A DNA stretch of 5,669 bases from an uncultured bacterium (lineage in GTDB: Bacteria; Patescibacteriota; Minisyncoccia; SW-4-49-11), in assembly GCA_913060955.1 (NCBI GenBank), contig CAJXTH010000051.1, positions 1 to 5,669 on the forward strand, written 5' to 3'. Numbering within the stretch: position 1 is the first letter of the stretch; each line of letters opens with the position of its first letter. A model generated the notes under the pieces. It was given only the letters and a program-made list of their open reading frames with translations, did no database searches and was not told where the DNA came from. Shown one piece after another: positions 1 to 5,669 of this stretch. The position numbers and the translations under genes are program-made.

Positions 1-2
1 GT

Positions 3-275
3 GCCAGAGGTATACTGAGGCAATTTCAACACGATACAGTGTGTGTGAATGTTCTACTTGATATTAACCAGCGGAAGCCAGAATTACTTGGATATCTTTC
101 TCAAACTGGCACACCCCTGACAACCAACCTTATCGAGTGTTACAACTCACACCTCAATGCAAGGTTATCAAAACTGAAAGGCTTTGAGTCAATGAAGCAT
201 GCCAACTTATGGCTCAATGCGTACTTCCTGAGAAGAAGAACCAATGGCAATGTAGTCCGAGTACAACTCAGCTGA
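3..275 (+). CDS. Transposase C-terminal fragment, cut by the left window edge
   Basis: The frame is open from the first bases of the window to a TGA at 273-275, so the visible part is the C-terminal end of a longer protein; a GTG at 39 is only an internal possible start. The key segment is TTNLIECYNSHLNARL followed by KGFES and the tail LWLNAYFLRRR. The pattern T-x-N-x-x-E-x-x-N, then a GF motif, then an aromatic- and Arg-rich end is what I know from the C-terminal part of DDE transposases of the IS256/ISL3/MULE-like groups. The Glu encoded at 135-137 would be the third catalytic acid. The exact IS family cannot be set from this piece. Its Arg codons are mainly AGA/AGG, unlike the CGN-rich genes to the right, which suggests foreign origin. 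No terminal inverted repeat is visible after the stop, so this may be a relic of an insertion sequence. It is tail-to-tail with, and overlaps, the nucleotidyltransferase gene. Confidence 0.72.
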   Translation, partial: ARGILRQFQHDTVCVNVLLDINQRKPELLGYLSQTGTPLTTNLIECYNSHLNARLSKLKGFESMKHANLWLNAYFLRRRTNGNVVRVQLS

Positions 276-809
276 ATATATGTCATGATCATACCGTGAG
301 AGGTTGTCAGATGTCACGTAGTGGTTGAGACAAAAGAGATTTTCATCATACTCTCCCCGGCGTCGAATCCCTAACACATGCGTAACCAAGGTGAGATACA
401 GTCTTCCCAACCAGATTCGATGAGGAGCTAAGACAACAAACACATCAATATCACTCGACTTCTTGGCATTTCCCGTTGAAAAAGATAACGACCCCGCCAC
501 AAAGATTGCCCGAACGTACGGCAGAGAAATTAACACCCGCCCGTACCGTTGAATTTTGCGAAGGCGTCGCAACGTTTCCCGCTGTTTTTCTTGACGCAGT
601 GTTTGCAACTGCTTAAATTCATCTGCAAAACCATACAATCCGCGCTCGAAACGAATCTCGGGAATAGTTCCAATGATACTCGAAATACGATCTCGTGGGA
701 TCCGACCTCGAACCTGGTACCGATACAGTTCTTCAACTGTGGCCAGTCTCTTTTGAGCAGAAAAATAAAGCATGGTCTCAATGATTGTCTGTCGTTCCGT
801 TTCGGTCAT
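207..809 (-). CDS. Winged-helix/nucleotidyltransferase domain protein, C-terminus probably truncated
   Basis: The 200-residue protein has two parts. Residues about 5-65 look like a winged-helix domain (helical segments, then FERGLYGFADEF as the likely wing). A basic, Gln/Arg-rich linker spans about 66-92. Residues about 98-180 carry a polymerase-beta-like nucleotidyltransferase core: a GS at 106-107 followed by SDIDVFVV, with Asp120 and Asp122 as the probable metal ligands. The downstream segments W-x-x-R-L-Y-L-T and LFCLNHY match a Patescibacteria-type family I recall as 'nucleotidyltransferase domain-containing protein'; its substrate is unknown. From about residue 181 the family pattern fades. 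The last roughly 22 codons are antisense to the transposase fragment, ending at a TAA at 207-209, so the natural C-terminus is probably missing. The ATG at 807-809 has no clear Shine-Dalgarno sequence. The gene starts 234 nt beyond the uvrA stop, so it may have its own promoter. Activity after truncation is uncertain, and it could be a pseudogene. Confidence 0.72.
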   Translation of the reverse strand: MTETERQTIIETMLYFSAQKRLATVEELYRYQVRGRIPRDRISSIIGTIPEIRFERGLYGFADEFKQLQTLRQEKQRETLRRLRKIQRYGRVLISLPYVRAIFVAGSLSFSTGNAKKSSDIDVFVVLAPHRIWLGRLYLTLVTHVLGIRRRGEYDENLFCLNHYVTSDNLSRYDHDIYSAELYSDYIAIGSSSQEVRIEP

Positions 810-837
810 AATGGTCGTGTTTCAGAATCTTGGTGAT

Positions 838-874
838 GGCGACACGCCTACCTTCGGCAGGTAAAGAGGTCGCC
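838..874. repeat. Two-tier inverted repeat upstream of the nucleotidyltransferase gene
   Basis: An outer perfect 6-bp pair, ggcgac (838-843) with gtcgcc (869-874), encloses an inner perfect 5-bp stem, tacct (849-853) with aggta (859-863), around a 5-nt loop. On the minus strand a second inner pairing, CCTGCC with GGTAGG around a GAA loop, is also possible with one G-U pair. It lies in the leader of the nucleotidyltransferase gene, 29 nt before the ATG. No U-tract follows, so it is not a standard terminator. It may be a REP-like repeat or leader structure; the function is not known. Confidence 0.45.
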
Positions 875-883
875 GCTACAGCT

Positions 884-913
884 TGTCACTCCCGACACCG
901 ATTGAGAATGACA
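884..913 (-). repeat. REP-like hairpin, 10-bp stem on the minus strand
   Basis: Read on the minus strand, TGTCATTCTC pairs with GGGAGTGACA around a 10-nt loop. Eight pairs are Watson-Crick and two are G-U. On the plus strand those two positions become C-A mismatches, so the structure favours minus-strand RNA, the direction in which uvrA and the nucleotidyltransferase gene are read. The sequence type (TGTCATTC ends with complementary TGACA) resembles dispersed hairpin repeats seen between genes in many bacteria. Copy number elsewhere in the genome cannot be seen here. Confidence 0.5.
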
Positions 914-922
914 GCCTATCTT

Positions 923-1049
923 CTGTAACGCCCTCATTTGGATAAGATCCAAGGCGACAAGGAGTGAAGCTGCTGAGCAATAGGAATACTATTGTGAAGT
1001 AGTTCACGACGCGGTCAACGCTGGAGATTGCCAAATGAGGGCGTTACAG
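923..1049. repeat. 127-bp element bounded by a perfect 19-bp inverted repeat, overlapping the uvrA stop
   Basis: The left arm, ctgtaacgccctcatttgg (923-941), is the exact reverse complement of the right arm, ccaaatgagggcgttacag (1031-1049). The 89-bp spacer itself contains short perfect hairpins: ttggat/atccaa (938-952, sharing bases with the left arm), aatag/ctatt (979-993), gtgaa/ttcac (994-1007) and gac/gtc (1008-1016). The last three touch end to end. The right arm includes the last Leu codon and the TAA stop of uvrA. The perfect match ends exactly at 19 bp on both sides, as terminal repeats of a small non-autonomous transposable element (MITE-like) would, but no convincing target-site duplication flanks it. 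An RNA processing structure or a mutated transcription terminator are alternatives; no U-tract follows on the minus strand. Confidence 0.6.
991..1018 (-). promoter_or_regulatory. Possible sigma-70-type promoter for the nucleotidyltransferase gene
   Basis: On the minus strand TTGACC (1018-1013; 5 of 6 to the -35 consensus) is followed after 16 nt by CACAAT (996-991; 4 of 6 to the -10 consensus). It lies inside the inverted-repeat element and points at the nucleotidyltransferase gene, giving a leader of roughly 170-180 nt that would contain both downstream hairpins. A match of this quality can arise by chance, so this is a weak call. Confidence 0.22.
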
Positions 1050-3911
1050 TTTCATTTTGGCTAAAAATTGTCCCGTATACGATTTTTTAACCTTGGCAAC
1101 TTCCTTGGGCGTTCCGGTTGCAATCACCGTTCCTCCTTTGGATCCTCCCTCTGGTCCCATATCAATGATATGGTCGGCACACTTGATCACGTCGAGATTG
1201 TGTTCGATCACCAGAACCGTATTTCCCTTGTCAGCCAATCGGTGAATCACCTGAAGCAGTTTGGCCACGTCCTCAAAGTGAAGTCCGGTAGTCGGCTCAT
1301 CCAGGATGTACAAGGTATTTCCGGTGGCTCGTTTGGATAGTTCGGTGGCCAGTTTGATTCGCTGCGCTTCTCCTCCGGATAGCTGCGGAGCTGGTTGTCC
1401 GAGTTTCATGTAGGAAAGTCCCACATCATAGAGTGTCGCCAACTTGTCTTTGAGGCTTGGAATATTTTTGAAGAACTCAAGAGCAGTTTCTACATCCATA
1501 TCCAAAACATCGGCAATGCTCTTGCCTCGATATTTGATCTCGAGCGCCTCCTGGTTGTATCGCTTCCCGTGACAGTCTTCACACTCTACGTAAATATCAG
1601 GCAGGAAGTTCATCTCAATTTTCAGAACTCCGTCTCCTTTACAGGTTTCACATCGTCCTCCTTTAACATTGAAACTAAATCGTCCCGCTTTGTATCCTCG
1701 CATCTGAGCTTCAGGGGTTTTGGCGAAGAGATCTCGAATCGTAGTAAAGATTCCAGTGTAGGTGGCAGGGTTTGACCGCGGAGTTCGTCCAATTGGGGAC
1801 TGATCAATATTCACGAGCTTGTCGATATTTTGAAGCCCGGTAATGTCCTTAAATTTCCCCGGAAGTTCTTTGGCTCCGTTCATGGTATGAGCAATGTGCT
1901 TGTGCAAAATATCTTCTACCCAGGTAGATTTTCCGGAACCAGAAACTCCGGTTACACATACAAATTTCCCGAGTGGAATCGTAATGTCCACGTTCTTCAA
2001 GTTATTCTCGGCTGCGCCTTTGATCTTGATCTCTTTGTCATTTCCTTCACGATATTTTTTGGGCGCCACAATACTTCGCCGACCAGATAGGTAATCTGCC
2101 GTCAATCCTTGTTGTTGCTCTACTTCATCCGGCGTTCCCTGTGCCACGATGCGTCCTCCTCCGTGTCCAGCACCTGGACCGAAGTCGATGACATAGTCCG
2201 CTTCTCGAATAGTATCTTCGTCATGTTCTACCACAATGACGGTGTTTCCGATTTCTTTGAGGTGCTGCAAGGTTCCAATCAGTTTTTGGTTGTCTCGCTG
2301 ATGAAGTCCAATCGATGGCTCATCCAAAATGTAGAGTACTCCAACCAATCCAGATCCAATCTGAGTGGCCAATCGAATTCGCTGAGCCTCACCTCCTGAC
2401 AAGGTATTCGATGATCGATCGAGAGTAAGGTAATCAAGCCCAACATTTAATAAGAATTGCAATCGAGCGTTGATCTCTTTGAAAATTGGCTTACTGATTG
2501 TCCGAGCTCGCTCGTCAAAGTACTCTGGATTGTCTTCCACCTTCTCAAAGAAGGCTGCCAAATCCTCAATACTCATATTGACCAGCTCATCGATAGTTTT
2601 GCGAGCTACTTGTACGCACAAATACTGCTTTTTGAGTCGCTTTCCGTTACAGGTTGGACACACGGCATTGACCATGTACTTCTCGATTTCAGTTCGGATA
2701 AAATCGGAGTCTGTTTCCCGATACCGTCGCATCAAGTTGGGAATCACTCCCTCAAAGGTAGCCTGGATCATATGCCCGTGGGATTCAATCGGAACTTTTA
2801 CGTCCGTTCCCACCCCATGTAAAATAAGATTCAACTCATCCTGGGTCAGATCCTCCACTGGTTTTCGCAAATCAATTCCCTGATCTTCTGCTACCGCTTC
2901 GAGTACTTTCATGTACCACCCAAACATTCCCTTACTCTTGTTGGCTCCCATCCATGGTTTGATCGCACCTTCGGTAATAGACAAGCGCGGATTGGGAATC
3001 ACCAAATCCGGAGAAATTTCAGGAGTGTAGCCAAGTCCATCACAGGTAGGACAGGCTCCGTGCGGACTGTTAAAAGAAAAGTTTCGCGTCTCAAGCTCTC
3101 CAAAACTTTCTCCCGATTCCATAACGTAGCGCTCACTGAGCAATTCATCAGTATAGATGTTTTTGATCCGATCTTTAATATGAGAAATAATCAACTGTCC
3201 TTGCCCGAGCTCAAGTGCCGTCTCGACAGAGTCAAGAACACGAGCTCGCTGAAATCCAGACTCATCCAAGAGTCGGTCGATCACCACTTCGATGTTATGC
3301 TTCTTTTGTTTATCAAGGTCAATATCCAAGGCTTCCTCAGCCAAATACATAATCCCATCAACTCGGACACGCATAAATCCATCTTGGATTACTTTTTGCA
3401 AGACTCCTTTGTGCTCTCCTTTTTTATCCTGAATCAAAGGAGATAAAATAATCAGCTGCGCATCAGCTCCCTGATAGGACATAATTTTGTCCACGATTTG
3501 TTTGGCGTCTTGCATCTGGATGGGCTTTCCGGTTTCTGGATTGTACGGAATTCCTACTCGCGCAAACATCAGTCGGAGATAATCATAAATCTCGGTCACC
3601 GTACCTACAGTCGATCGAGGATTTCGAGACACACTCTTTTGGTCGATCGAGATTGCAGGAGAAAGACCTTCGATTTTATCAGCATCAGGTTTGTCCATCA
3701 TCCCCAAGAACTGCCGAGCGTAGGCTGACAAACTCTCGACATACCGTCGCTGCCCTTCGGCATAAATCGTATCAAAGGCAAGCGAAGATTTTCCTGACCC
3801 CGAAAGACCAGTAATCACTACCAGTTTATCTCGAGGAATTTCAACGTCTACGTTCTTCAGATTGTGAACTCGTGCACCTTTGATTGAAATTGTTTTCATT
3901 GATTCAGACAT
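1044..3911 (-). CDS. uvrA: Excinuclease ABC subunit UvrA
   Basis: This is the damage-sensing ATPase of nucleotide excision repair; it scans DNA as a dimer and loads UvrB in the cytoplasm. At 955 residues it is full length (E. coli UvrA is 940). ATPase half 1 has Walker A GLSGSGKSS (35-43), signature LSGGEAQRIRLA (504-515), Walker B YILDEP (527-532) and the switch His563. Half 2 has Walker A GVSGSGKST (655-663), signature LSGGEAQRIKLA (844-855), Walker B YILDEP (868-873) and His904. The C-terminal zinc module is intact (Cys754, 757, 777, 780), as is the CPTC pair at 287/290 matched with 418/421. The usual CPxC/H near residue 124 and the CPxC near 264 are both absent. The ATG is 10 nt after the glycosyltransferase stop with no strong Shine-Dalgarno; Met5 (MKTISIKGARVHNLKN) is an alternative start that fits the family's usual beginning. 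The last codon and stop lie inside a 19-bp inverted repeat. Confidence 0.98.
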   Translation of the reverse strand: MSESMKTISIKGARVHNLKNVDVEIPRDKLVVITGLSGSGKSSLAFDTIYAEGQRRYVESLSAYARQFLGMMDKPDADKIEGLSPAISIDQKSVSRNPRSTVGTVTEIYDYLRLMFARVGIPYNPETGKPIQMQDAKQIVDKIMSYQGADAQLIILSPLIQDKKGEHKGVLQKVIQDGFMRVRVDGIMYLAEEALDIDLDKQKKHNIEVVIDRLLDESGFQRARVLDSVETALELGQGQLIISHIKDRIKNIYTDELLSERYVMESGESFGELETRNFSFNSPHGACPTCDGLGYTPEISPDLVIPNPRLSITEGAIKPWMGANKSKGMFGWYMKVLEAVAEDQGIDLRKPVEDLTQDELNLILHGVGTDVKVPIESHGHMIQATFEGVIPNLMRRYRETDSDFIRTEIEKYMVNAVCPTCNGKRLKKQYLCVQVARKTIDELVNMSIEDLAAFFEKVEDNPEYFDERARTISKPIFKEINARLQFLLNVGLDYLTLDRSSNTLSGGEAQRIRLATQIGSGLVGVLYILDEPSIGLHQRDNQKLIGTLQHLKEIGNTVIVVEHDEDTIREADYVIDFGPGAGHGGGRIVAQGTPDEVEQQQGLTADYLSGRRSIVAPKKYREGNDKEIKIKGAAENNLKNVDITIPLGKFVCVTGVSGSGKSTWVEDILHKHIAHTMNGAKELPGKFKDITGLQNIDKLVNIDQSPIGRTPRSNPATYTGIFTTIRDLFAKTPEAQMRGYKAGRFSFNVKGGRCETCKGDGVLKIEMNFLPDIYVECEDCHGKRYNQEALEIKYRGKSIADVLDMDVETALEFFKNIPSLKDKLATLYDVGLSYMKLGQPAPQLSGGEAQRIKLATELSKRATGNTLYILDEPTTGLHFEDVAKLLQVIHRLADKGNTVLVIEHNLDVIKCADHIIDMGPEGGSKGGTVIATGTPKEVAKVKKSYTGQFLAKMKL

Positions 3912-3921
3912 TGGGTCTCAG

Positions 3922-5439
3922 TTAATCTTTTCGTACTTTCGGTGTTACCCAGAACCCGAGATATTTTCCGAAGAATAATCGGGTTTGAGCCTCGATTGCA
4001 GGGAATGCTCCCAAAGTCAGCGCTACAACAGGAATAAAGATCCACTGAAGATACATCATAATTGTTCGCCGAACCGAATACTGTTTGGGTCGAGCCGGTA
4101 ACAATACGGAGTTAATATAGGCCGTAATGATCAATCCCGTCAAGGTAATAGTCATCAGGTTACTTGCATATCGTGGCAAACTATTCGAGAGAACCGAGTC
4201 TTGAAACTCCGGTCCTCCAAACCAAATTGGGAACCAAACATAAATTGCCAGAATAATGGCTGATGTCGCCCAGGTATAATGCCCGATAATCATGTTGGAG
4301 ATTCGCCGAATCTTTGGTTGCAGTGGAGCACGAGGATTCAGAGCATACGACCGCATGGTGGTGGCCAGGTTTTCAATACCGTATGCCCAGCGTCGCATCT
4401 GCTTGTATTGATTGATAAAAGCCTGCCAAATGTTTTCCGCCTGCACAGCATCCAAAGATACCGGAACGTGAATAGGAATGACCGAATAGTCACCATCATA
4501 ATAATCAATACACTTCCAATAGATCACCGAGTCATCAGACACCATATTAACCGGCCAGTAATTGACCTCCGTCAACGTTTTGAAACTCATAGAGTGACTC
4601 GAAAAGGTCACCATTCGATCAAACCGAACCGATTCCATCATATGCCAGAAACTCGAACTGATCGCCACCACGCGAGTAAAGGCCGGAGCATCCCAGATAT
4701 TATTGTGATACATCGGAAGTGGCTGGTAGCTATGTTTGTGAGGATTCTCAGCAGTCAAAAACTCATAGGCAAGAGCTCCAAAGTATTCTTTATGAGCAAT
4801 AGTATCACTATCAAAAACCGAGATCACGGTATTCTCTTCAGAGATTCCCAACTCGGACAATCGTTCTCTGACCTGCTTTGCTGCAAAGGTTGCGTTTGCA
4901 CCTTTTGCTTTCATCTCGCCCTCGATACCATCAGGATGAGCGGTCACGACAAAATCTTTGAACACTCCATCGAATCGTTCTTTGAGGTAGGCTTCTTTTG
5001 CGTCACGATCAGCTCCTTCGCGCTCCTCGGTAGCCACAACCACAATCATCTTGGACAGATCATAATTCACCTCTTGGATTGACTTCACACTGGCGGCCAA
5101 GACCTCTGGTGATTCGTTGTAGGTAAGAAACATTACCACTTGAGTGAGATCCTCATATCCAGGACACTCTTTTTTAATAATTGACAACCAGTCTTTTTTC
5201 TCATCCTCGGCAAGCTTCCGGTAGGCTACAATCAAGTGAACACTCAAATATACTGACTTGAATAACCAGTACAAATTATAAATCAAAATAAAGACAGCCA
5301 CCCAAAATGGCACGATAAACGACAACGCAATTAACCCAACAAACGTTCCCCAAGAAAGCATGGCGGGAAGCATTTCATACAACCGCTGTACTCGACGCTC
5401 TTGAGGATCTTTCGTTTTCGGGTCCGGAAAGTGATACAT
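3922..5439 (-). CDS. Membrane-bound family 2 glycosyltransferase
   Basis: The protein probably moves a sugar from a nucleotide-sugar donor on the cytoplasmic face of the membrane, and may extrude or lipid-link the product; donor and acceptor cannot be read from sequence. Two hydrophobic segments (about 30-50 and 50-71) precede a cytosolic GT-A domain. This carries TYNES (106-110), KGAN (179-182), the metal-binding DSD (210-212) after a Val-Phe strand, SDD (301-303) at the general-base position, and QMRRW (347-351), a perfect QxxRW motif of processive enzymes. Three further membrane segments follow (about 384-406, 427-447, 461-482). The stretches YHNNIWDAPAFTRV, TFSSHSMSF and YYDGDYSVIP match a Patescibacteria-type GT2 family I recall, in which SEDS is usual where this protein has SDDS. 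There is no PilZ domain, so it is not a complete BcsA-type cellulose synthase. The ATG lies 4 nt after the preceding stop without a Shine-Dalgarno, suggesting translational coupling. Confidence 0.88.
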   Translation of the reverse strand: MYHFPDPKTKDPQERRVQRLYEMLPAMLSWGTFVGLIALSFIVPFWVAVFILIYNLYWLFKSVYLSVHLIVAYRKLAEDEKKDWLSIIKKECPGYEDLTQVVMFLTYNESPEVLAASVKSIQEVNYDLSKMIVVVATEEREGADRDAKEAYLKERFDGVFKDFVVTAHPDGIEGEMKAKGANATFAAKQVRERLSELGISEENTVISVFDSDTIAHKEYFGALAYEFLTAENPHKHSYQPLPMYHNNIWDAPAFTRVVAISSSFWHMMESVRFDRMVTFSSHSMSFKTLTEVNYWPVNMVSDDSVIYWKCIDYYDGDYSVIPIHVPVSLDAVQAENIWQAFINQYKQMRRWAYGIENLATTMRSYALNPRAPLQPKIRRISNMIIGHYTWATSAIILAIYVWFPIWFGGPEFQDSVLSNSLPRYASNLMTITLTGLIITAYINSVLLPARPKQYSVRRTIMMYLQWIFIPVVALTLGAFPAIEAQTRLFFGKYLGFWVTPKVRKD

Positions 5440-5443
5440 GGAG

Positions 5444-5662
5444 CTATTGGTTAATTTCTATCACCAGGATTACGTAATATCCTATCAAACTTAAGCAAAT
5501 AAGAGTAGAGGCAAAGATCCAATGAGTCAATGTTCTCCGCACTGTTTGATTCGCATAATGTTTCACTTGGATCAGCGTTGCCAAGGAAATATTCATAATT
5601 GCAACTGCAACCGAGACCCAAATATACTGAAGCATTCGAGTGGACTGCTCAATTACCGTCAC
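5444..5662 (-). CDS. Small two-helix membrane protein, possibly the C-terminal end of a longer one
   Basis: I do not recognise the family. The 72 visible residues hold two hydrophobic segments (about 13-33 and 47-69) joined by a polar, basic loop containing KHYANQTVRRT, with a short polar end. The predicted start is a GTG at 5660-5662. An AAGGAG sequence overlaps it directly and so cannot serve as its ribosome site at normal spacing. The frame is also open to the window edge, so the gene may begin outside. In favour of the GTG, it sits in a GTGA that could be a 4-base overlap with an upstream gene ending in TGA. It ends in TAG 4 nt before the glycosyltransferase ATG, so the two are almost certainly cotranscribed. 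A partner or membrane-anchor role for the glycosyltransferase is a guess from position only. Confidence 0.55.
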   Translation of the reverse strand: MTVIEQSTRMLQYIWVSVAVAIMNISLATLIQVKHYANQTVRRTLTHWIFASTLICLSLIGYYVILVIEINQ

Positions 5663-5669
5663 TCCTTGA

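Noticed and set aside
207..809. MNT-type member of a HEPN/MNT toxin-antitoxin pair.
   Set aside because: No HEPN gene is adjacent, and the protein has an N-terminal winged-helix domain and a family pattern unlike the small MNT antitoxins.
549..836. 95-codon plus-strand open frame opposite the nucleotidyltransferase gene.
   Set aside because: The minus-strand protein in the same place has clear domain motifs; this product has none.
923..1049. Intrinsic terminator for uvrA formed by the 19-bp arms.
   Set aside because: The loop is 89 nt and no T-run follows the distal arm in the direction of transcription. A classical terminator is a short GC-rich hairpin followed by a U-tract.
923..1049. tRNA or tmRNA-like gene, because of the cloverleaf-like fold.
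   Set aside because: There is no T-loop motif, no standard 7-bp acceptor stem and no CCA-type end, and the 19-bp closing stem is far too long.
2400..3660. Recurrent TCGATCGA-like palindromes within uvrA.
   Set aside because: They fall in coding phase and follow from frequent CGA and GAT/ATC codons; they have no regular spacing or non-coding context to suggest a site.
1068..3728. Several plus-strand open frames of about 60-140 codons antisense to uvrA.
   Set aside because: All are shadows of the uvrA coding sequence; none has a recognisable motif or plausible ribosome site.
4279..5082. 267-codon open frame on the plus strand, antisense to the glycosyltransferase gene.
   Set aside because: It lies wholly inside a strongly conserved gene, and its His/Arg/Ile-rich product has no recognisable domain. 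It is best explained as a by-product of codon bias in the minus-strand gene.
3922..5439. Cellulose synthase BcsA.
   Set aside because: The D,D,QxxRW signature is shared by many processive GT2 enzymes. There is no PilZ domain, the protein is shorter, and there are no bcs neighbours.
1..5669. CRISPR array, rRNA, tRNA, riboswitch or recoded TGA code.
   Set aside because: I saw no regularly spaced direct repeats and no conserved RNA motifs. The long uvrA and glycosyltransferase frames contain no in-frame TGA, so nothing points to TGA being read as Gly.

Overview
The window reads as part of a bacterial chromosome, most likely from a Candidate Phyla Radiation (Patescibacteria) lineage. That placement rests on my memory of the families, not on a search. 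The membrane glycosyltransferase and the winged-helix/nucleotidyltransferase protein both match families I associate with those genomes. The genetic code looks standard: the uvrA frame is full length with no internal TGA, and TAA, TAG and TGA all occur as stops. Arg codons I sampled in the chromosomal genes are mostly CGN, with CGA very common.

Layout from right to left, which is the direction of transcription of the main genes (minus strand). A small protein with two membrane segments (5444-5662, possibly cut by the window edge) is followed after 4 nt by a 505-residue membrane-bound family 2 glycosyltransferase (3922-5439). After 10 nt comes a full-length uvrA (1044-3911), the damage-recognition ATPase of nucleotide excision repair. 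The tight spacing suggests one transcript, although nothing links the envelope and repair functions. About 230 bp without a gene follow (810-1043). This stretch is packed with inverted repeats, including a perfect 19-bp pair whose right arm covers the uvrA stop codon. Next is a minus-strand gene for a nucleotidyltransferase-fold protein (207-809). Its last codons run antisense through the 3' end of a plus-strand transposase fragment (3-275) at the left edge.

The right two thirds look like stable housekeeping sequence. The left fifth looks rearranged: a transposase relic, a probably truncated nucleotidyltransferase and a hairpin-rich repeat cluster. I see no complete new multi-gene system. The leads most worth checking are (1) a UvrA that appears to have lost all four ligands of its first zinc module while keeping the other two modules, (2) the 127-bp inverted-repeat element at the end of uvrA, and (3) the transposase/nucleotidyltransferase junction.
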